From NCBI GenBank assembly GCA_900469615.1, contig UBYA01000008.1, forward strand, positions 186,001 through 250,000: DNA of 64,000 nt, given 5' to 3'. Shown here in pieces: positions 35,759-45,079 of this stretch; position 1 is the stretch's first letter, and the number at the start of each line of letters is the position of its first letter. The position numbers were made by a program, and so were the translations under genes. The notes below the pieces were generated by a model. It did not search any database. It was not told where the DNA came from and saw nothing but the letters and a program-made list of their open reading frames with translations. Source of the DNA: Hyphomicrobiales bacterium. GTDB lineage: Bacteria; Pseudomonadota; Alphaproteobacteria; Rhizobiales; Rhizobiaceae.

Positions 35759-36280
35759 GGGTCGTCCTCAAATATTCGATATTACAATACGTTAATTTTC
35801 CATGTTCGCAAATAATATTTGCGTGACGCTTTTCTGCAACGCGACCGCGGACGTCTTTTTCGCCGGTTACGTCGCTTTCTTATATAAGCAACTGATATTG
35901 CTTTGTTTCTCGGCGCTGCCGGCTCCGACGATTTTTCCAAGGCCGATGAAACCAAACCCGTCCTTGCAGCGTTAATTGCGTATGACGACTCATGCCAAGG
36001 ATGACCAGCGACGAGCATTAGCATTCTGTTAACCGCGATATGTCTGAATTCCGGAGAAATCGAGTGATTGGCAGAATGTGATCGAGTGTAAAGACAGCAT
36101 GGAAGCCGAGATCGGCGCCCATGCCTCGGTGTCCAGAAATGCCGTGAGAAGGCGTGAATGCCCTTGTCTCAGTCGAGAAAGCAAGGCTGAGATCGAGGGG
36201 AGCGCCAGCCCGCTTCGGCAACGGGCAGGGTGAAATCAAGTCGCAAGTTCATCCGTCTCGAGATGTCAATGGAGACGAGA
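35759..36280. other. Gene-poor AT-rich region with dyads, 522 bp
   Basis: Contains AATAT-TCG-ATATT (35771-35783) and CGCAAAT-AAT-ATTTGCG (35807-35823) upstream of the 68-residue gene, and TTAG-N7-TTAAC (36018-36033), one base off a CtrA site. No convincing open frame; a 73-codon minus-strand frame at 36018-36239 has no supporting features. Confidence 0.55.
35807..35823. promoter_or_regulatory. Candidate operator dyad upstream of the 68-residue gene
   Basis: Perfect 7-bp arms CGCAAAT / ATTTGCG around AAT, centred about 57 nt upstream of the start codon on the minus strand. A second, shorter dyad (AATAT-TCG-ATATT) is closer to the gene. The binding protein is unknown. Confidence 0.45.
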
Positions 36281-36448
36281 ATGGCAAAGATCATATCTCT
36301 TTCGGATTGGCGATTGCGCACGCCTGCGCGCGCCCGGAAGGAGCCGGTGGAAGCAAAGATACTTTTGTTCACCGGTGTCCGCTATGAACATCTGGATACG
36401 CCTGCCCATCGGCCTGGCGCTGGACCCAAGCGGGTCAAGGGAAAGTAG
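36281..36448 (+). CDS. Very small protein (55 residues), LFTGVRYE motif
   Basis: A short gene with a good ribosome site (GGAG at 36271-36274, 6 nt before ATG 36281). The product MAKIISLSDWRLR... carries EAKILLFTGVRYEHL, a motif I associate with a family of tiny alphaproteobacterial proteins. It is basic and has no membrane segment. Function unknown. Upstream in-frame ATGs at 36263 and 36269 are possible but have worse spacing. Confidence 0.6.
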   Translation: MAKIISLSDWRLRTPARARKEPVEAKILLFTGVRYEHLDTPAHRPGAGPKRVKGK

Positions 36449-36569
36449 TTCCCGCCGGCGATAGGTGGCGGCTCTGCGCTCTCTCCGCGCCCGTTGCCTG
36501 CCGCCGCGGATTCGCATCCGTTCGCCTACCTTGCAAGAGTGGCTTACGTCTAGCCGCTGGTGCCCGATT

Positions 36570-37118
36570 TCATCCATTGTCGAATTCGTCACAGCCGGCC
36601 TGCGAGAGAAATTCGTGGGCGGCATCGCTGAAGCTCGCTTGCGGTGCCATGGTATGCAGCACCGCGTAGCCTTGCGCACGAGGCACTTCCACGAGGATCG
36701 ACTGGGCAAGGGCAGGGGGAAGAGCCTTGCGTATGCCTGTGAGCTGGACGGGAGAGGCAAGCAGCAGATCGAGCGCGCCGCCGACCGACGTCCGATCGCT
36801 CATGCTGAACACCTCATTCGATGCCGCGTCGTAGATGGCGAGCGACCAGAATGGCGTCTTGCCCTTCGCGGTCAGGTGCACCGGCTTGTCCTCGATGTCG
36901 AAGGCGCAGACGGCGGTGCGGATATAGGGATCGGTGTTGGAAAGCCCCGCCTCGTCGTCCTTGTCGTCGAGCATGTAGAAATGGTTCTCGTCGCCTTCGT
37001 CCGACACGCGCGTATAGGCGTCGCGGTCGGAAAAATGCGGCAGCGACAGGATGATGACGATGTGCAGCAGCGCTGCGCCGAATAGGCCGGTCAGGATCGC
37101 GAAAACGAATCTAAACAT
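36570..37118 (-). CDS. DUF1254-like exported/membrane protein
   Basis: A 182-residue protein with an N-terminal hydrophobic helix (about 3-27) and a domain related to DUF1254 (segments SNTDPYIRTAVCAFDI and TPFWSLAIYD). It overlaps the upstream DUF1214 gene by 8 nt. In many bacteria DUF1254 and DUF1214 domains occur in one protein; here, as in other rhizobia, they are two adjacent genes that probably form a complex in the envelope. Function is unknown. Confidence 0.8.
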   Translation of the reverse strand: MFRFVFAILTGLFGAALLHIVIILSLPHFSDRDAYTRVSDEGDENHFYMLDDKDDEAGLSNTDPYIRTAVCAFDIEDKPVHLTAKGKTPFWSLAIYDAASNEVFSMSDRTSVGGALDLLLASPVQLTGIRKALPPALAQSILVEVPRAQGYAVLHTMAPQASFSDAAHEFLSQAGCDEFDNG

Positions 37119-37698
37119 TGCCGCACCCGATCTTTTCGAGTTTCGGCATGCCGAGGTCGATCAGGCCGGAGTTGCTGGCGGCCGGCGAATCCAGCAGCGT
37201 CCACACCAGCCGGAAATTGCCGGCGGCCGGCAGGGCGAGCCAGTTGCCAGATTGCGCATTCGCTGAAACCGTGATGCTGAAGCTCGAATCCGGGTTGCGC
37301 AGCACGACCCAGGAATTGATGGTCGAAGGGCGCCCTGCGACGCCTTCGATCGGTTCACCGTCATTGCCTGCGATGAACAGCGTCCAAAGCCTTGCGGGCG
37401 GCGTCTGGCCGCTGATGCGATAGCTGCAATTTGCCGTCAGCCGCGCACCGGCATCGTCGTCGGAGGCGGTGAAGACCAGGCCTTCGGCCGTGCCGTAGAG
37501 CAGCCGCCCGGCACGCGCCCTGTGAGATTTCGCATAAGGGTCCGCGTCCGCCGTCTGCATTTCGGGGAAAGCCTGCCAGGCGCCGAGCTTGATTGCGCCG
37601 AAACCGGAGGTCGCATCCAGCGCCAGAAGCGTGAACACGATACCGCCGCCGAAGGCGATGACAAGCGAAAGCGCAACAAGAAGGGGAACCCGGAACAC
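37111..37698 (-). CDS. DUF1214 domain protein
   Basis: A 195-residue membrane-anchored protein (helix about 5-28) with a DUF1214 domain: GAWQAFPEMQTADADPYAKSH near the N-terminus and NSWVVLRNPDSSFSITVSA, NFRLVWTLLD later. It likely works with the DUF1254-like protein encoded by the overlapping downstream gene. The start at 37698 has no clear Shine-Dalgarno; an overlapping longer frame to 37721 is in another register. Confidence 0.82.
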   Translation of the reverse strand: MFRVPLLVALSLVIAFGGGIVFTLLALDATSGFGAIKLGAWQAFPEMQTADADPYAKSHRARAGRLLYGTAEGLVFTASDDDAGARLTANCSYRISGQTPPARLWTLFIAGNDGEPIEGVAGRPSTINSWVVLRNPDSSFSITVSANAQSGNWLALPAAGNFRLVWTLLDSPAASNSGLIDLGMPKLEKIGCGNV

Positions 37699-37938
37699 CC
37701 TAAGATCGTCCTCAGTGACAAATCGGTACAGATTTATTCCTGATTCTGCGGGTAGGGGGAAGGGCGGCGCGCTCCGAGGCCGCGACGATACCAGATACCA
37801 TATTCGGGCGGGCAGCGCATTTTATGGCCGGAACAGCCGGCGCAGCCGCAGCATCGGCCCCTTGGCAGGCGCCAGTGCGGCGCGGCAAGGCACCCGATAT
37901 TTTCGTTGGAAAATGGCGGCGTGGGTGCTGTATGTCGC

Positions 37939-40134
37939 CTATTCCGCTGTCGCCACCTTCTGGGTGCCGAGCGGCGTCGCTGTTTTCAGCCTTTCGCCGA
38001 TATCGCGCAGGATATTCGTGGAATCCACCGACAGCGAGCGCGGACGCACGAGCGGAGGCAGCCCGCCATTGGATGAATCGGCAGGCTTTTTGGCTGCGAC
38101 GGCTTGCGGCTTCTGCACGGGGAACGGATTGCTGATGCCGGGGATCGGCTTCAGAACGATGCCTTGATGCGCATAGTCCATGATTTTCTTGAAGGTCATG
38201 GCCGGAAGCGTGCCGCCGGTCATGTTGTTGGTGGATGTATAGTCGTCGTTGCCGAACCAGACGGCGCAGGTGTAGTTGCCGGTAAAGCCGATGAACCAGG
38301 CGTCGCGATAGGCTTGAGTGGTGCCGGTCTTGCCGCCGATGACGATGCCGTTGTCGAGCGCTGCCTTGCGGCCGGTGCCGATGACCGGAACCTGGGTCAG
38401 CATCTGGTTCATGTAGGAATTGGCTTTTTCGCTGAGAACCCGCTTGGCGGGCGGCTCGTCGCGGTTGAAATCGTAGAGCACCTTGCCGTCGTAGCCGGTG
38501 ATCTGATCGATGCCATGCCGGCGCGACTGCATGCCGTCGGCCGGGAAGACCGCATAGGCTGTGGCCTGGTCCAGCACGGTGACTTCCGAGGTGCCGATCG
38601 GAATGGTCTTGTCGTTGCGGATCGGCGTTTCCACGCCCATGGCCTTGGCCATGTCGCGGATGGGCTGGATGCCGAATTTCTCCTTGGCGAGACGCACGGG
38701 GATCGTATTGATCGATTGCGCGATCGCCTGCGTCAGCGTCACCTTGCCCTCGTAGCGGTTCTCGTAATTATGCGGGCTCCAGTTGCCCCAGGTGATCGGG
38801 GCGTCGACGATGGTGGATGTCGGCGTCATGCCGTTCTCCATCGCCACGGAATAGGTGTAGATCTTGAACGAAGAGCCCGGCTGGCGAAGCGCCTTTGTTG
38901 CGCGGTTGAACTGGCTTTCGCCATAGTCGCTGCCGCCGACCATGGCGCGCACGGCACCGCCGTTTTCGATGATGACGCTCGCACCCTGCTTGGCGTGGTA
39001 GCGCTCGCCGAATTCCATCAGGCTGGACTGGACGGAATCCTCGGCTGCCTTCTGCAACCCCATGTCGATGGTGGTGCGCACGATCAACGAGCGCTCGGGG
39101 AACTTGGTGGCAAGCCGCTGGACTTCGTCGAAGGCCCAGTCGAGGAAATAATCGGGAGATTCGATCTGGGCGCGGTCGACCACGGAGGCGGGGTTTCGTC
39201 GTGCGGCGATGACCTGTCCCTCGGTCATCAGGCCACTTTGGACGAGATTGGACAGCACGTCGTTGGCGCGCGCGCGTGCCGCCGGCAGGTTGACGTGCGG
39301 CGCATATTTCGCCGGCGCCTTGAACAGGCCGGCCAGCATGGCCGCCTCGGCCAGATTGACGTCGGTGATGCTTTTGCCGAAGTAGAATTGGGCGGCTGCT
39401 GCCGCGCCGAATGTGCCGCCGCCCATGTAGGTGCGGTCGAGATAGAGGCTCAGGATTTCCTTCTTGGAAAGATTGGCCTCGAGCCAGATCGCCAGGAAGG
39501 CTTCCTTGATCTTGCGGTCGATGGAGCGCTCGTTACTCAGGAAAATATTCTTGGCGAGCTGCTGCGTCAGCGTCGAGCCGCCCTGGACGACGCCGCCCGC
39601 CTGCGCATTGACGGTGACTGCGCGAAACAGGCCGATCACGTCGATGCCGAAATGGTCGAAGAAGCGCCGGTCCTCTGTCGCAAGCACCGCCTTGATAAAG
39701 TAATCCGGCAACTGGTCGACCGGAACGGAATTCTCGTGAATGATGCCGCGATGGCCGATCACGTTGCCGTAGCGGTCGAGGAAGGTGACGGCGAAATTGC
39801 CGCGGTTGCGCCAGTCGCCTTGCGTCGCCTCGAAGGCCGGCATGGCGAGCATCAGCATAAGGATAGAACCGGCGGTTCCCAGCGTCAGGCCTTCGCCGAG
39901 CAGTTCGAAAAAGATGCGTTTCCAGCCGCGCACGCGGAAACGGCGAAAGAAGATCGTGATCTCTTCCCAGGCTTCCGCAAGGCGGAAACCTGCGTTCCAA
40001 AGGGTCGAGTCGATCCATGAATCGAGGCGCAGGAAGAAATAGCGTTTCCGCCGCTGCGGCTTCCCGGTCCCGCTGTCCTTCCGCGTTTCGGGCTCCGCTT
40101 TCGGCCCGCTTTCTGGATTGGATGGGTCTTCCAC
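37939..40134 (-). CDS. Class A penicillin-binding protein 1 (transglycosylase/transpeptidase)
   Basis: A 731-residue bifunctional peptidoglycan synthase. A long cytoplasmic tail (about 80 residues, including basic RRKRYFF) precedes one membrane helix (about 83-100). The GT51 glycosyltransferase domain follows (catalytic Glu in ATEDRRFFDHFG; GGSTLTQQLAKN), then the transpeptidase domain with S-x-x-K in QPGSSFKIYTY, SIN in AQSINTIP, and KTGTT. It polymerises and cross-links lipid II in the periplasm. The C-terminus is Pro/Ala-rich. The start is GTG 40134 with GGAAG about 7 nt upstream. It could be called PBP1a or PBP1c-like; the class A assignment is firm. Confidence 0.93.
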   Translation of the reverse strand: MEDPSNPESGPKAEPETRKDSGTGKPQRRKRYFFLRLDSWIDSTLWNAGFRLAEAWEEITIFFRRFRVRGWKRIFFELLGEGLTLGTAGSILMLMLAMPAFEATQGDWRNRGNFAVTFLDRYGNVIGHRGIIHENSVPVDQLPDYFIKAVLATEDRRFFDHFGIDVIGLFRAVTVNAQAGGVVQGGSTLTQQLAKNIFLSNERSIDRKIKEAFLAIWLEANLSKKEILSLYLDRTYMGGGTFGAAAAAQFYFGKSITDVNLAEAAMLAGLFKAPAKYAPHVNLPAARARANDVLSNLVQSGLMTEGQVIAARRNPASVVDRAQIESPDYFLDWAFDEVQRLATKFPERSLIVRTTIDMGLQKAAEDSVQSSLMEFGERYHAKQGASVIIENGGAVRAMVGGSDYGESQFNRATKALRQPGSSFKIYTYSVAMENGMTPTSTIVDAPITWGNWSPHNYENRYEGKVTLTQAIAQSINTIPVRLAKEKFGIQPIRDMAKAMGVETPIRNDKTIPIGTSEVTVLDQATAYAVFPADGMQSRRHGIDQITGYDGKVLYDFNRDEPPAKRVLSEKANSYMNQMLTQVPVIGTGRKAALDNGIVIGGKTGTTQAYRDAWFIGFTGNYTCAVWFGNDDYTSTNNMTGGTLPAMTFKKIMDYAHQGIVLKPIPGISNPFPVQKPQAVAAKKPADSSNGGLPPLVRPRSLSVDSTNILRDIGERLKTATPLGTQKVATAE

Positions 40135-40293
40135 GCTCTACTTCCCGACCACGATATTGCTGCGTGTTTCCTTGTGGCACACGCAAAGCCCATTATCTCA
40201 TAGAACGGCGAATTGAATAATTGGTTGATTTAGAGAAAAGAACAAGAGACATGCATGCCGCAGCCCTTTTGTCGGGTGGCGAGGACGACGACG

Positions 40294-40788
40294 ATGACAG
40301 ACGAGATACCCTTCTGGAAAAGCAAGACCCTGACGGAAATGAGCCCGTCGGAATGGGAAAGCCTCTGCGACGGCTGCGGCCTCTGTTGTCTCAACAAGCT
40401 GGAGGAGTGGGATACCGGCGACGTCTATTTCACTTCTATCCGCTGCAAGCTGATGGATGGCGAAAGCTGTCGTTGCACGAGCTACCCGAACCGCTGGGAT
40501 TTCGTGCCGGACTGCGTGCAGCTGACGCCGGAGAAGGTGCCTGAGCTGGAGTGGCTGCCGCCCACCTGTGCCTACCGTCTCGTCAACGACGGCCGTGATC
40601 TCTACTGGTGGCATCCGCTGCTCTCGGGCGATCCGGAAACGGTGCATATCGCCCGGGTCTCCGCCCGCGGGCGCACCGTCAGCGAGAATGATGTCGATCT
40701 GGACGATTTCGAGGATTATGTGGTCGACTGGCCGCTGACGGTCGAAGACGACATGGAGCCTAGTCCTCCGGCAAAGCCAGAGATCTAG
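40294..40788 (+). CDS. UPF0260 (YcgN-like) Cys-rich protein
   Basis: A 164-residue member of the YcgN/UPF0260 group related to CxxCxxCC proteins. The motif [11 protein letters not shown] at about residues 26-36, with [14 protein letters not shown] later, suggests a bound metal or iron-sulfur cluster. Function is not established. The start at 40294 has GAGGA 8 nt upstream. The 3' end overlaps the convergent YjbR gene by 29 nt with no terminator. Confidence 0.87.
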   Translation: MTDEIPFWKSKTLTEMSPSEWESLCDGCGLCCLNKLEEWDTGDVYFTSIRCKLMDGESCRCTSYPNRWDFVPDCVQLTPEKVPELEWLPPTCAYRLVNDGRDLYWWHPLLSGDPETVHIARVSARGRTVSENDVDLDDFEDYVVDWPLTVEDDMEPSPPAKPEI

Positions 40789-41089
40789 GCGCCGCGTTTC
40801 GCCATGCGCGGCGCACCAGCGTCCTGATTTCATCGCTATCGGCGGCGTGGTGGAAAAGCCGGGTCGAACCTTTGAGGCCCCAGCCGCCGGGCACTGCCGC
40901 GACGTGGTTTTGCATGGTGGCCAATGCCATCTGCTGCTGATCGGCCGTGAGCTTGACGACGCAGAAATCCGGACCCGGAAGAGTCATGAAAATCTTGCCC
41001 CGCACGCGAAAGTCGCGGGTCGCGAAGTGCGAGCCCTCCGTCGTCTCCGGCAATCCGAGGGCAAAGGATACGAGGTCCTCGTCGGTCAT
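40760..41089 (-). CDS. MmcQ/YjbR family protein
   Basis: About 109 residues of the YjbR fold (CyaY-like double-wing DNA-binding fold). [23 protein letters not shown] is the family's N-terminal signature and [11 protein letters not shown] lies near the C-terminus. Function is unknown. The ATG at 41089 begins at the usual family N-terminus; a frame to 41119 is also open. It overlaps the convergent UPF0260 gene. Confidence 0.8.
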   Translation of the reverse strand: MTDEDLVSFALGLPETTEGSHFATRDFRVRGKIFMTLPGPDFCVVKLTADQQQMALATMQNHVAAVPGGWGLKGSTRLFHHAADSDEIRTLVRRAWRNAAPRSLALPED

Positions 41090-41245
41090 GGCTGCGATGA
41101 TATCATGCCTCGCGGCCATGTGGTGAAAGGAAAGCCTGAACGGCCTGCGGCGTTACGTTCGGCAGGCGAGATGGCCGGTTCATTGAATTGAGCTTGCGCA
41201 CATGATATCGCGCCATGCCCTCGCATATGCACAAGGAGCCGTCGC

Positions 41246-41554
41246 GTGATCCGTCATATCGTCTTCTTCACCGTCCCCGATCGCGCCAACCTGGAGGAGG
41301 TTCGCTCCGGCCTCTCGATCCTCACGGCCATTCCGCATGCGCGGTTGCTGGAGATCGGCATGAATGTGAAGACCGATCAACTCGGGACGGACGTCGATCT
41401 GATCGTTTATGGCGAATTCGATGACGAGGAAGCGCTCGCCGCCTACAAGGCTCATCCGAACTATCAACGTTCGATCGAAAGGGTCCGGCCGCTGCGCGAA
41501 ATGCGGATCGCCGCCGACTACGAAACGGAGACGGCCGCTCGCCGGCCGTTCTGA
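41246..41554 (+). CDS. Dabb (stress-responsive A/B barrel) domain protein
   Basis: A 102-residue protein matching the Dabb family, a dimeric ferredoxin-like fold: MIRHIVFFTVPD at the N-terminus, VYGEFDDEEALAAYKAHPNY in the middle. Members are stress-responsive or catalyse small-molecule reactions; the substrate is unknown. The GTG start is supported by AAGGAG about 10 nt upstream. Confidence 0.82.
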   Translation: MIRHIVFFTVPDRANLEEVRSGLSILTAIPHARLLEIGMNVKTDQLGTDVDLIVYGEFDDEEALAAYKAHPNYQRSIERVRPLREMRIAADYETETAARRPF

Positions 41555-42110
41555 ACCGAACGCGTCGGCGCGGGTCTCCAGTTGTTTCAATGGATTGAGC
41601 GCTTACGCGCAATCGGATTGTTGACGCCCCGACTCTCGATATGAAGTTGTTGAATCAACTTTCGAAGTGCCCGATTCAACTTGCGAAGGAACGGCGCCAA
41701 GCGATTCAAGGGACTGAGGAAAACCCCGTGCCTTGCCATGACAAGACACGTCAGGGCCGGTTGCATCGGCCGATGGCGGTGCAACGGGTCACGTCGCGCC
41801 TATGGGCCGATGATAAGCAGGAATGATTAAAAATGATTGAGCCGGCAGCTCCATGCATGCCCGGCGAACCCGGATATGCGCGGGATTCGCCATATCGCCG
41901 ATAGATTGTATTCATGCCGGCCAACGGAGCGCCGACTGGTTGCCTTTTGGGCGCGTGTGTTGTTGCGCGTATAATGATTTCAAATGGTTAAGTCGTAAAT
42001 CAAGCCTCCAGCCGGGCCTGCGGACCGAAAATTACAGCCCATTCATTTGCCATTCAGACGTGTTTGGGTAAATAATCGCCCAAGTTAACGTCCCTGTGGG
42101 AAGTCGAAGC
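41555..42110. other. Intergenic region upstream of feuN, 556 bp
   Basis: No convincing gene. Contains inverted repeat arms GTTGAATC (41649-41656) and GATTCAAC (41673-41680), and an AT-rich segment with likely promoter sequences for the feuN-feuP-feuQ cluster around 41960-42090. Short open frames here lack ribosome sites or family resemblance. Confidence 0.5.
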
Positions 42111-42359
42111 ATGGCCTCATTTTCAAGCATAGCAGCAGCGGCCCTCGTCCTGGCCGGCTCGGCTGTGTTGCCAGCGCCGACGTCGACCCTCGTGGCCCGC
42201 GCCAACAGCGATTGCAGCGAGGCGGCGGCGGAAGTCGTCGCCAAGACGGGCGGCCAGCTTCTTTCCGCGCAGCCGTCCGGCGACAGCTGCATTGTCACCG
42301 TTCTCGTCCAGGGCAACGGACAGCGCCCGCGCAAAGTGACGATGAAAGTGCCGATGTGA
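42111..42359 (+). CDS. feuN: FeuN-like small periplasmic protein
   Basis: An 82-residue product with a signal peptide (about 1-31) and a short mature part of some 50 residues containing two Cys (DCSEAAA and DSCIVTV) that could form a disulfide. The end resembles a PepSY-type half. Directly upstream of feuP-feuQ, it matches FeuN of S. meliloti, a small periplasmic modulator that restrains the FeuQ sensor; this is from published work on that organism. GGGAAG sits 7 nt before the ATG. Identification depends on position, size and export signal rather than strong motifs. Confidence 0.8.
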   Translation: MASFSSIAAAALVLAGSAVLPAPTSTLVARANSDCSEAAAEVVAKTGGQLLSAQPSGDSCIVTVLVQGNGQRPRKVTMKVPM

Positions 42360-42497
42360 CTTGCGAGCCCTTGAGGCGCCAACCTGTACCGGACATTCTA
42401 AGGCCTTGAATCTCACACAAAATCTTATTTCTTTCGTGATTCCACTGTAGCGCGATTTACAGTACTGTTTCTCGAACCGGGGACATTGGATCCAGAT

Positions 42498-43169
42498 ATG
42501 CGCATTCTCATAGTCGAAGACGATATCAACCTGAATCGCCAGCTTGCCGAAGCCTTGAAGGAGGCCGGCTATGTTGTCGACACGGCCTTTGACGGAGAGG
42601 AAGGCCATTTTCTCGGCGATACCGAACCCTATGACGCGATCATCCTGGATATCGGCCTGCCGGAGATGGACGGCATCACGGTTCTGGAGAAATGGCGCGG
42701 CGCCGGACGCACCGTGCCGGTGCTGATCCTGACCGCCCGCGACCGCTGGAGCGACAAGGTGGCCGGCATCGATGCCGGCGCGGATGATTACGTCGCCAAG
42801 CCTTTCCATGTCGAGGAAGTGCTGGCGCGCATCCGCGCCCTGATCCGTCGCGCTGCCGGCCATGCCTCTTCGGAGATCGTCTGCGGCCCGGTGCGGCTGG
42901 ATACCAAGAGCTCGAAGGCGACCGTCGACGGCAAGCCGCTGAAGCTCACCTCACACGAATACCGCCTGCTCGCCTATCTCATGCATCACAAGGGCGAGGT
43001 CGTCTCGCGCACCGAGCTGGTCGAGCATATGTACGATCAGGATTTCGACCGCGATTCCAATACGATCGAGGTCTTCGTCGGCCGACTGCGCAAGAAGATG
43101 GGCGTCGACCTGATCGAGACGGTCCGCGGTCTCGGCTATCGCATCCAAGCGCCGACCAATGCGAATTAA
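42498..43169 (+). CDS. feuP: FeuP, OmpR-family response regulator
   Basis: A 223-residue response regulator with a receiver domain (acidic pocket ED at 7-9, phospho-acceptor D51 in LDIGLPEMDG, Lys in AKPFHVEE) and an OmpR/PhoB-type winged helix. In rhizobia FeuP with FeuQ controls cyclic glucan export and responses to low osmolarity or iron. The start at 42498 is followed at once by MRILIVEDD. It overlaps feuQ by 11 nt. Confidence 0.92.
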   Translation: MRILIVEDDINLNRQLAEALKEAGYVVDTAFDGEEGHFLGDTEPYDAIILDIGLPEMDGITVLEKWRGAGRTVPVLILTARDRWSDKVAGIDAGADDYVAKPFHVEEVLARIRALIRRAAGHASSEIVCGPVRLDTKSSKATVDGKPLKLTSHEYRLLAYLMHHKGEVVSRTELVEHMYDQDFDRDSNTIEVFVGRLRKKMGVDLIETVRGLGYRIQAPTNAN

Positions 43170-44556
43170 GTCACTCACCGCTCGCGTCCTGCTGTTGACC
43201 ACACTCTGGTCCGCCGTGGCGCTGGTGGTGATCGGCCTCGTCATTTCCAACATCTACCGCAAGAGCGCCGAGCGCGGCTTTCAGGATCTGCTGCGCGCCC
43301 AGCTCTACAACGTCATCAACTCCGTCACGATCGGCGATCAGGGCGCTCTGTCAGGCAGCCCACAGCTCGGCGACCTGCGTTTCGCCCAGCCGAAGACGGG
43401 CTGGTACTGGATGGTGGAACCGCTCGGCACCTATACGGCGACGCCGCTGGTCTCGCCGTCGCTCGGGGCGTCCAACCTGCCGGTGCTGTCGGTGCTGGAA
43501 GCGCCCTTCGACAAGAATTACGAACGCTACTACATCGTCACCGACGCCTTCGGAAACCGCGTGCAGGTGGCCGAGACCGAGGTGGTGCTCGATACCGACG
43601 GCCGCGCCGCGCGCTTCCGTGTGACCGGCAACGTCGCCGTCGTGGAAGACGATGTCCGCAATTTCTCCCACAGCCTCTATTTCGCACTCGTCGGTTTCGG
43701 CGTCGGGAGCCTGATCGTCAATGCGCTCGCCATTCTTTACGGCCTGAAGCCGCTCGACAAGGCCCGCGCCGCCCTGGAGCGCATCCGCGCCGGCGAGAGC
43801 GAGCGCTTGCAGGGCGATTTCCCGCGTGAGATCCTGCCGCTCGCCAACGAGGTCAATGCGCTCATCGAAAGCAACCGCCGTATCGTCGAGCGCGCGCGCA
43901 TGCAGGTCGGCAATCTCGCCCATTCCCTGAAGACGCCGATCGCGGTGCTGCTCAACGAATCCCGGGTGTTGGAGCGCTCGCATGGCGATCTGGTGAAGAA
44001 TCAGGCCGAAGCGATGCAGGGGCAGGTGCAATCCTACCTCAATCGTGCCCGCATCGCCGCCCAGCGCGAATCCGTGCTGGCCCGCACCGAAGCCGAACCG
44101 GCGCTCGAGCGGCTTGTCCGCGTCATGCGGCGTCTGAATGCGGACAAGGAATTCGAGCTCTCCGTCTCGCCCAATCTGGCGCTTGCCATGGAGCAACAGG
44201 ATCTGGAGGAGACCGTCGGCAACCTCCTCGAAAACGCGGCCCGCTTCGCCGAGCACAAGGTACGCGTGGTTGCAAGCGAGGCGCCGGCCGAGGTCAAGGG
44301 CATCGACCCTGCGCGGCGCCATTGGGTGGAACTGGTGGTTGAAGACGATGGTCCCGGCCTGGAACCGGACCAGATCCGCGAAGCCATGAAACGCGGGCGC
44401 AGGCTGGACGAAAGCAAGCCGGGCACGGGTCTCGGCCTGTCGATCGTCAGCGAGATCGCCAATGAGTATCAGGGCCGTTTCGAGCTTTCGCGGGGCGCCT
44501 GGGGCGGCCTTCGCGCGAGCCTAATTTTGCCGGGCCTGACGAAGGATGTTGCGTGA
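43159..44556 (+). CDS. feuQ: FeuQ, sensor histidine kinase
   Basis: A 465-residue inner-membrane kinase. Two membrane helices (about 10-32 and 174-196) flank a periplasmic sensor domain of about 140 residues. HAMP-like sequence (about 196-240) leads to HisKA with phospho-acceptor H255 in GNLAHSLKTPIAVLLNE (PhoQ-like) and HATPase_c with the G boxes EDDGPGLEPDQ and PGTGLGLSIV. The periplasmic domain is where FeuN would act. It overlaps feuP by 11 nt, so they are co-transcribed. Confidence 0.92.
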   Translation: MRIKSLTARVLLLTTLWSAVALVVIGLVISNIYRKSAERGFQDLLRAQLYNVINSVTIGDQGALSGSPQLGDLRFAQPKTGWYWMVEPLGTYTATPLVSPSLGASNLPVLSVLEAPFDKNYERYYIVTDAFGNRVQVAETEVVLDTDGRAARFRVTGNVAVVEDDVRNFSHSLYFALVGFGVGSLIVNALAILYGLKPLDKARAALERIRAGESERLQGDFPREILPLANEVNALIESNRRIVERARMQVGNLAHSLKTPIAVLLNESRVLERSHGDLVKNQAEAMQGQVQSYLNRARIAAQRESVLARTEAEPALERLVRVMRRLNADKEFELSVSPNLALAMEQQDLEETVGNLLENAARFAEHKVRVVASEAPAEVKGIDPARRHWVELVVEDDGPGLEPDQIREAMKRGRRLDESKPGTGLGLSIVSEIANEYQGRFELSRGAWGGLRASLILPGLTKDVA

Positions 44557-44647
44557 GGAACCGCATGATGCCAAAAAGACGTTGTGGGTCATGATGATGC
44601 CGCATCGCAGTACCTATGGTTTTGCTTGTTGATACTGGTTCGGTTGT

Positions 44648-45079
44648 ATGAAGCTTCGTACCTTTTTTCTGGTCGTTCCCTCTCTTTTCGCCGCAATTGC
44701 GCTTTCTGGTTGCTCGACAACGAGCGACAAGGGCGGCGGCAAGAGCCTGTTTTCCTCGGCGAAGCCGCCGGCCTCCGCGACCTTCATAGACGCTCTTGAG
44801 GGCGGTATCGTCGGGCGCACCGGCATCAAGCTCAGCGATAGCGACAAGCAGCGGGCGCTGGAAGCGGAATACCGGGCGCTTGAAACCTCGCCGCTCGGCC
44901 TGCCCGTCGCCTGGAAGGGCAGAGACGCAAGCGGCGAGGTCATCGCCGCAGCACCCTATCAGGTCGGTTCCCAAAATTGCCGGCAGTACACCCACACCGT
45001 CACGGTCGACGACAAGCCGACGACGGCAAGGGGTGCGGCCTGCCGCAATGATGACGGCACCTGGACGCCGCTGAACTAG
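44648..45079 (+). CDS. Outer-membrane lipoprotein (17-kDa surface-antigen type)
   Basis: A 143-residue product with a lipoprotein signal (lipobox LSGC at about residues 19-22) and a mature domain with beta-strand pattern, ending NCRQYTHTVTVDDKPTTARG and GTWTPLN. That ending is typical of RT0821/Lpp0805-type surface proteins. Sorting rules (Ser-Thr after Cys) predict the outer membrane. A RIME-like repeat begins at its stop codon. Confidence 0.82.
   Translation: MKLRTFFLVVPSLFAAIALSGCSTTSDKGGGKSLFSSAKPPASATFIDALEGGIVGRTGIKLSDSDKQRALEAEYRALETSPLGLPVAWKGRDASGEVIAAAPYQVGSQNCRQYTHTVTVDDKPTTARGAACRNDDGTWTPLN

Noticed and set aside
38104-40020. A 638-codon plus-strand frame
   Set aside because: Antisense to the penicillin-binding protein gene, whose active-site motifs are intact.
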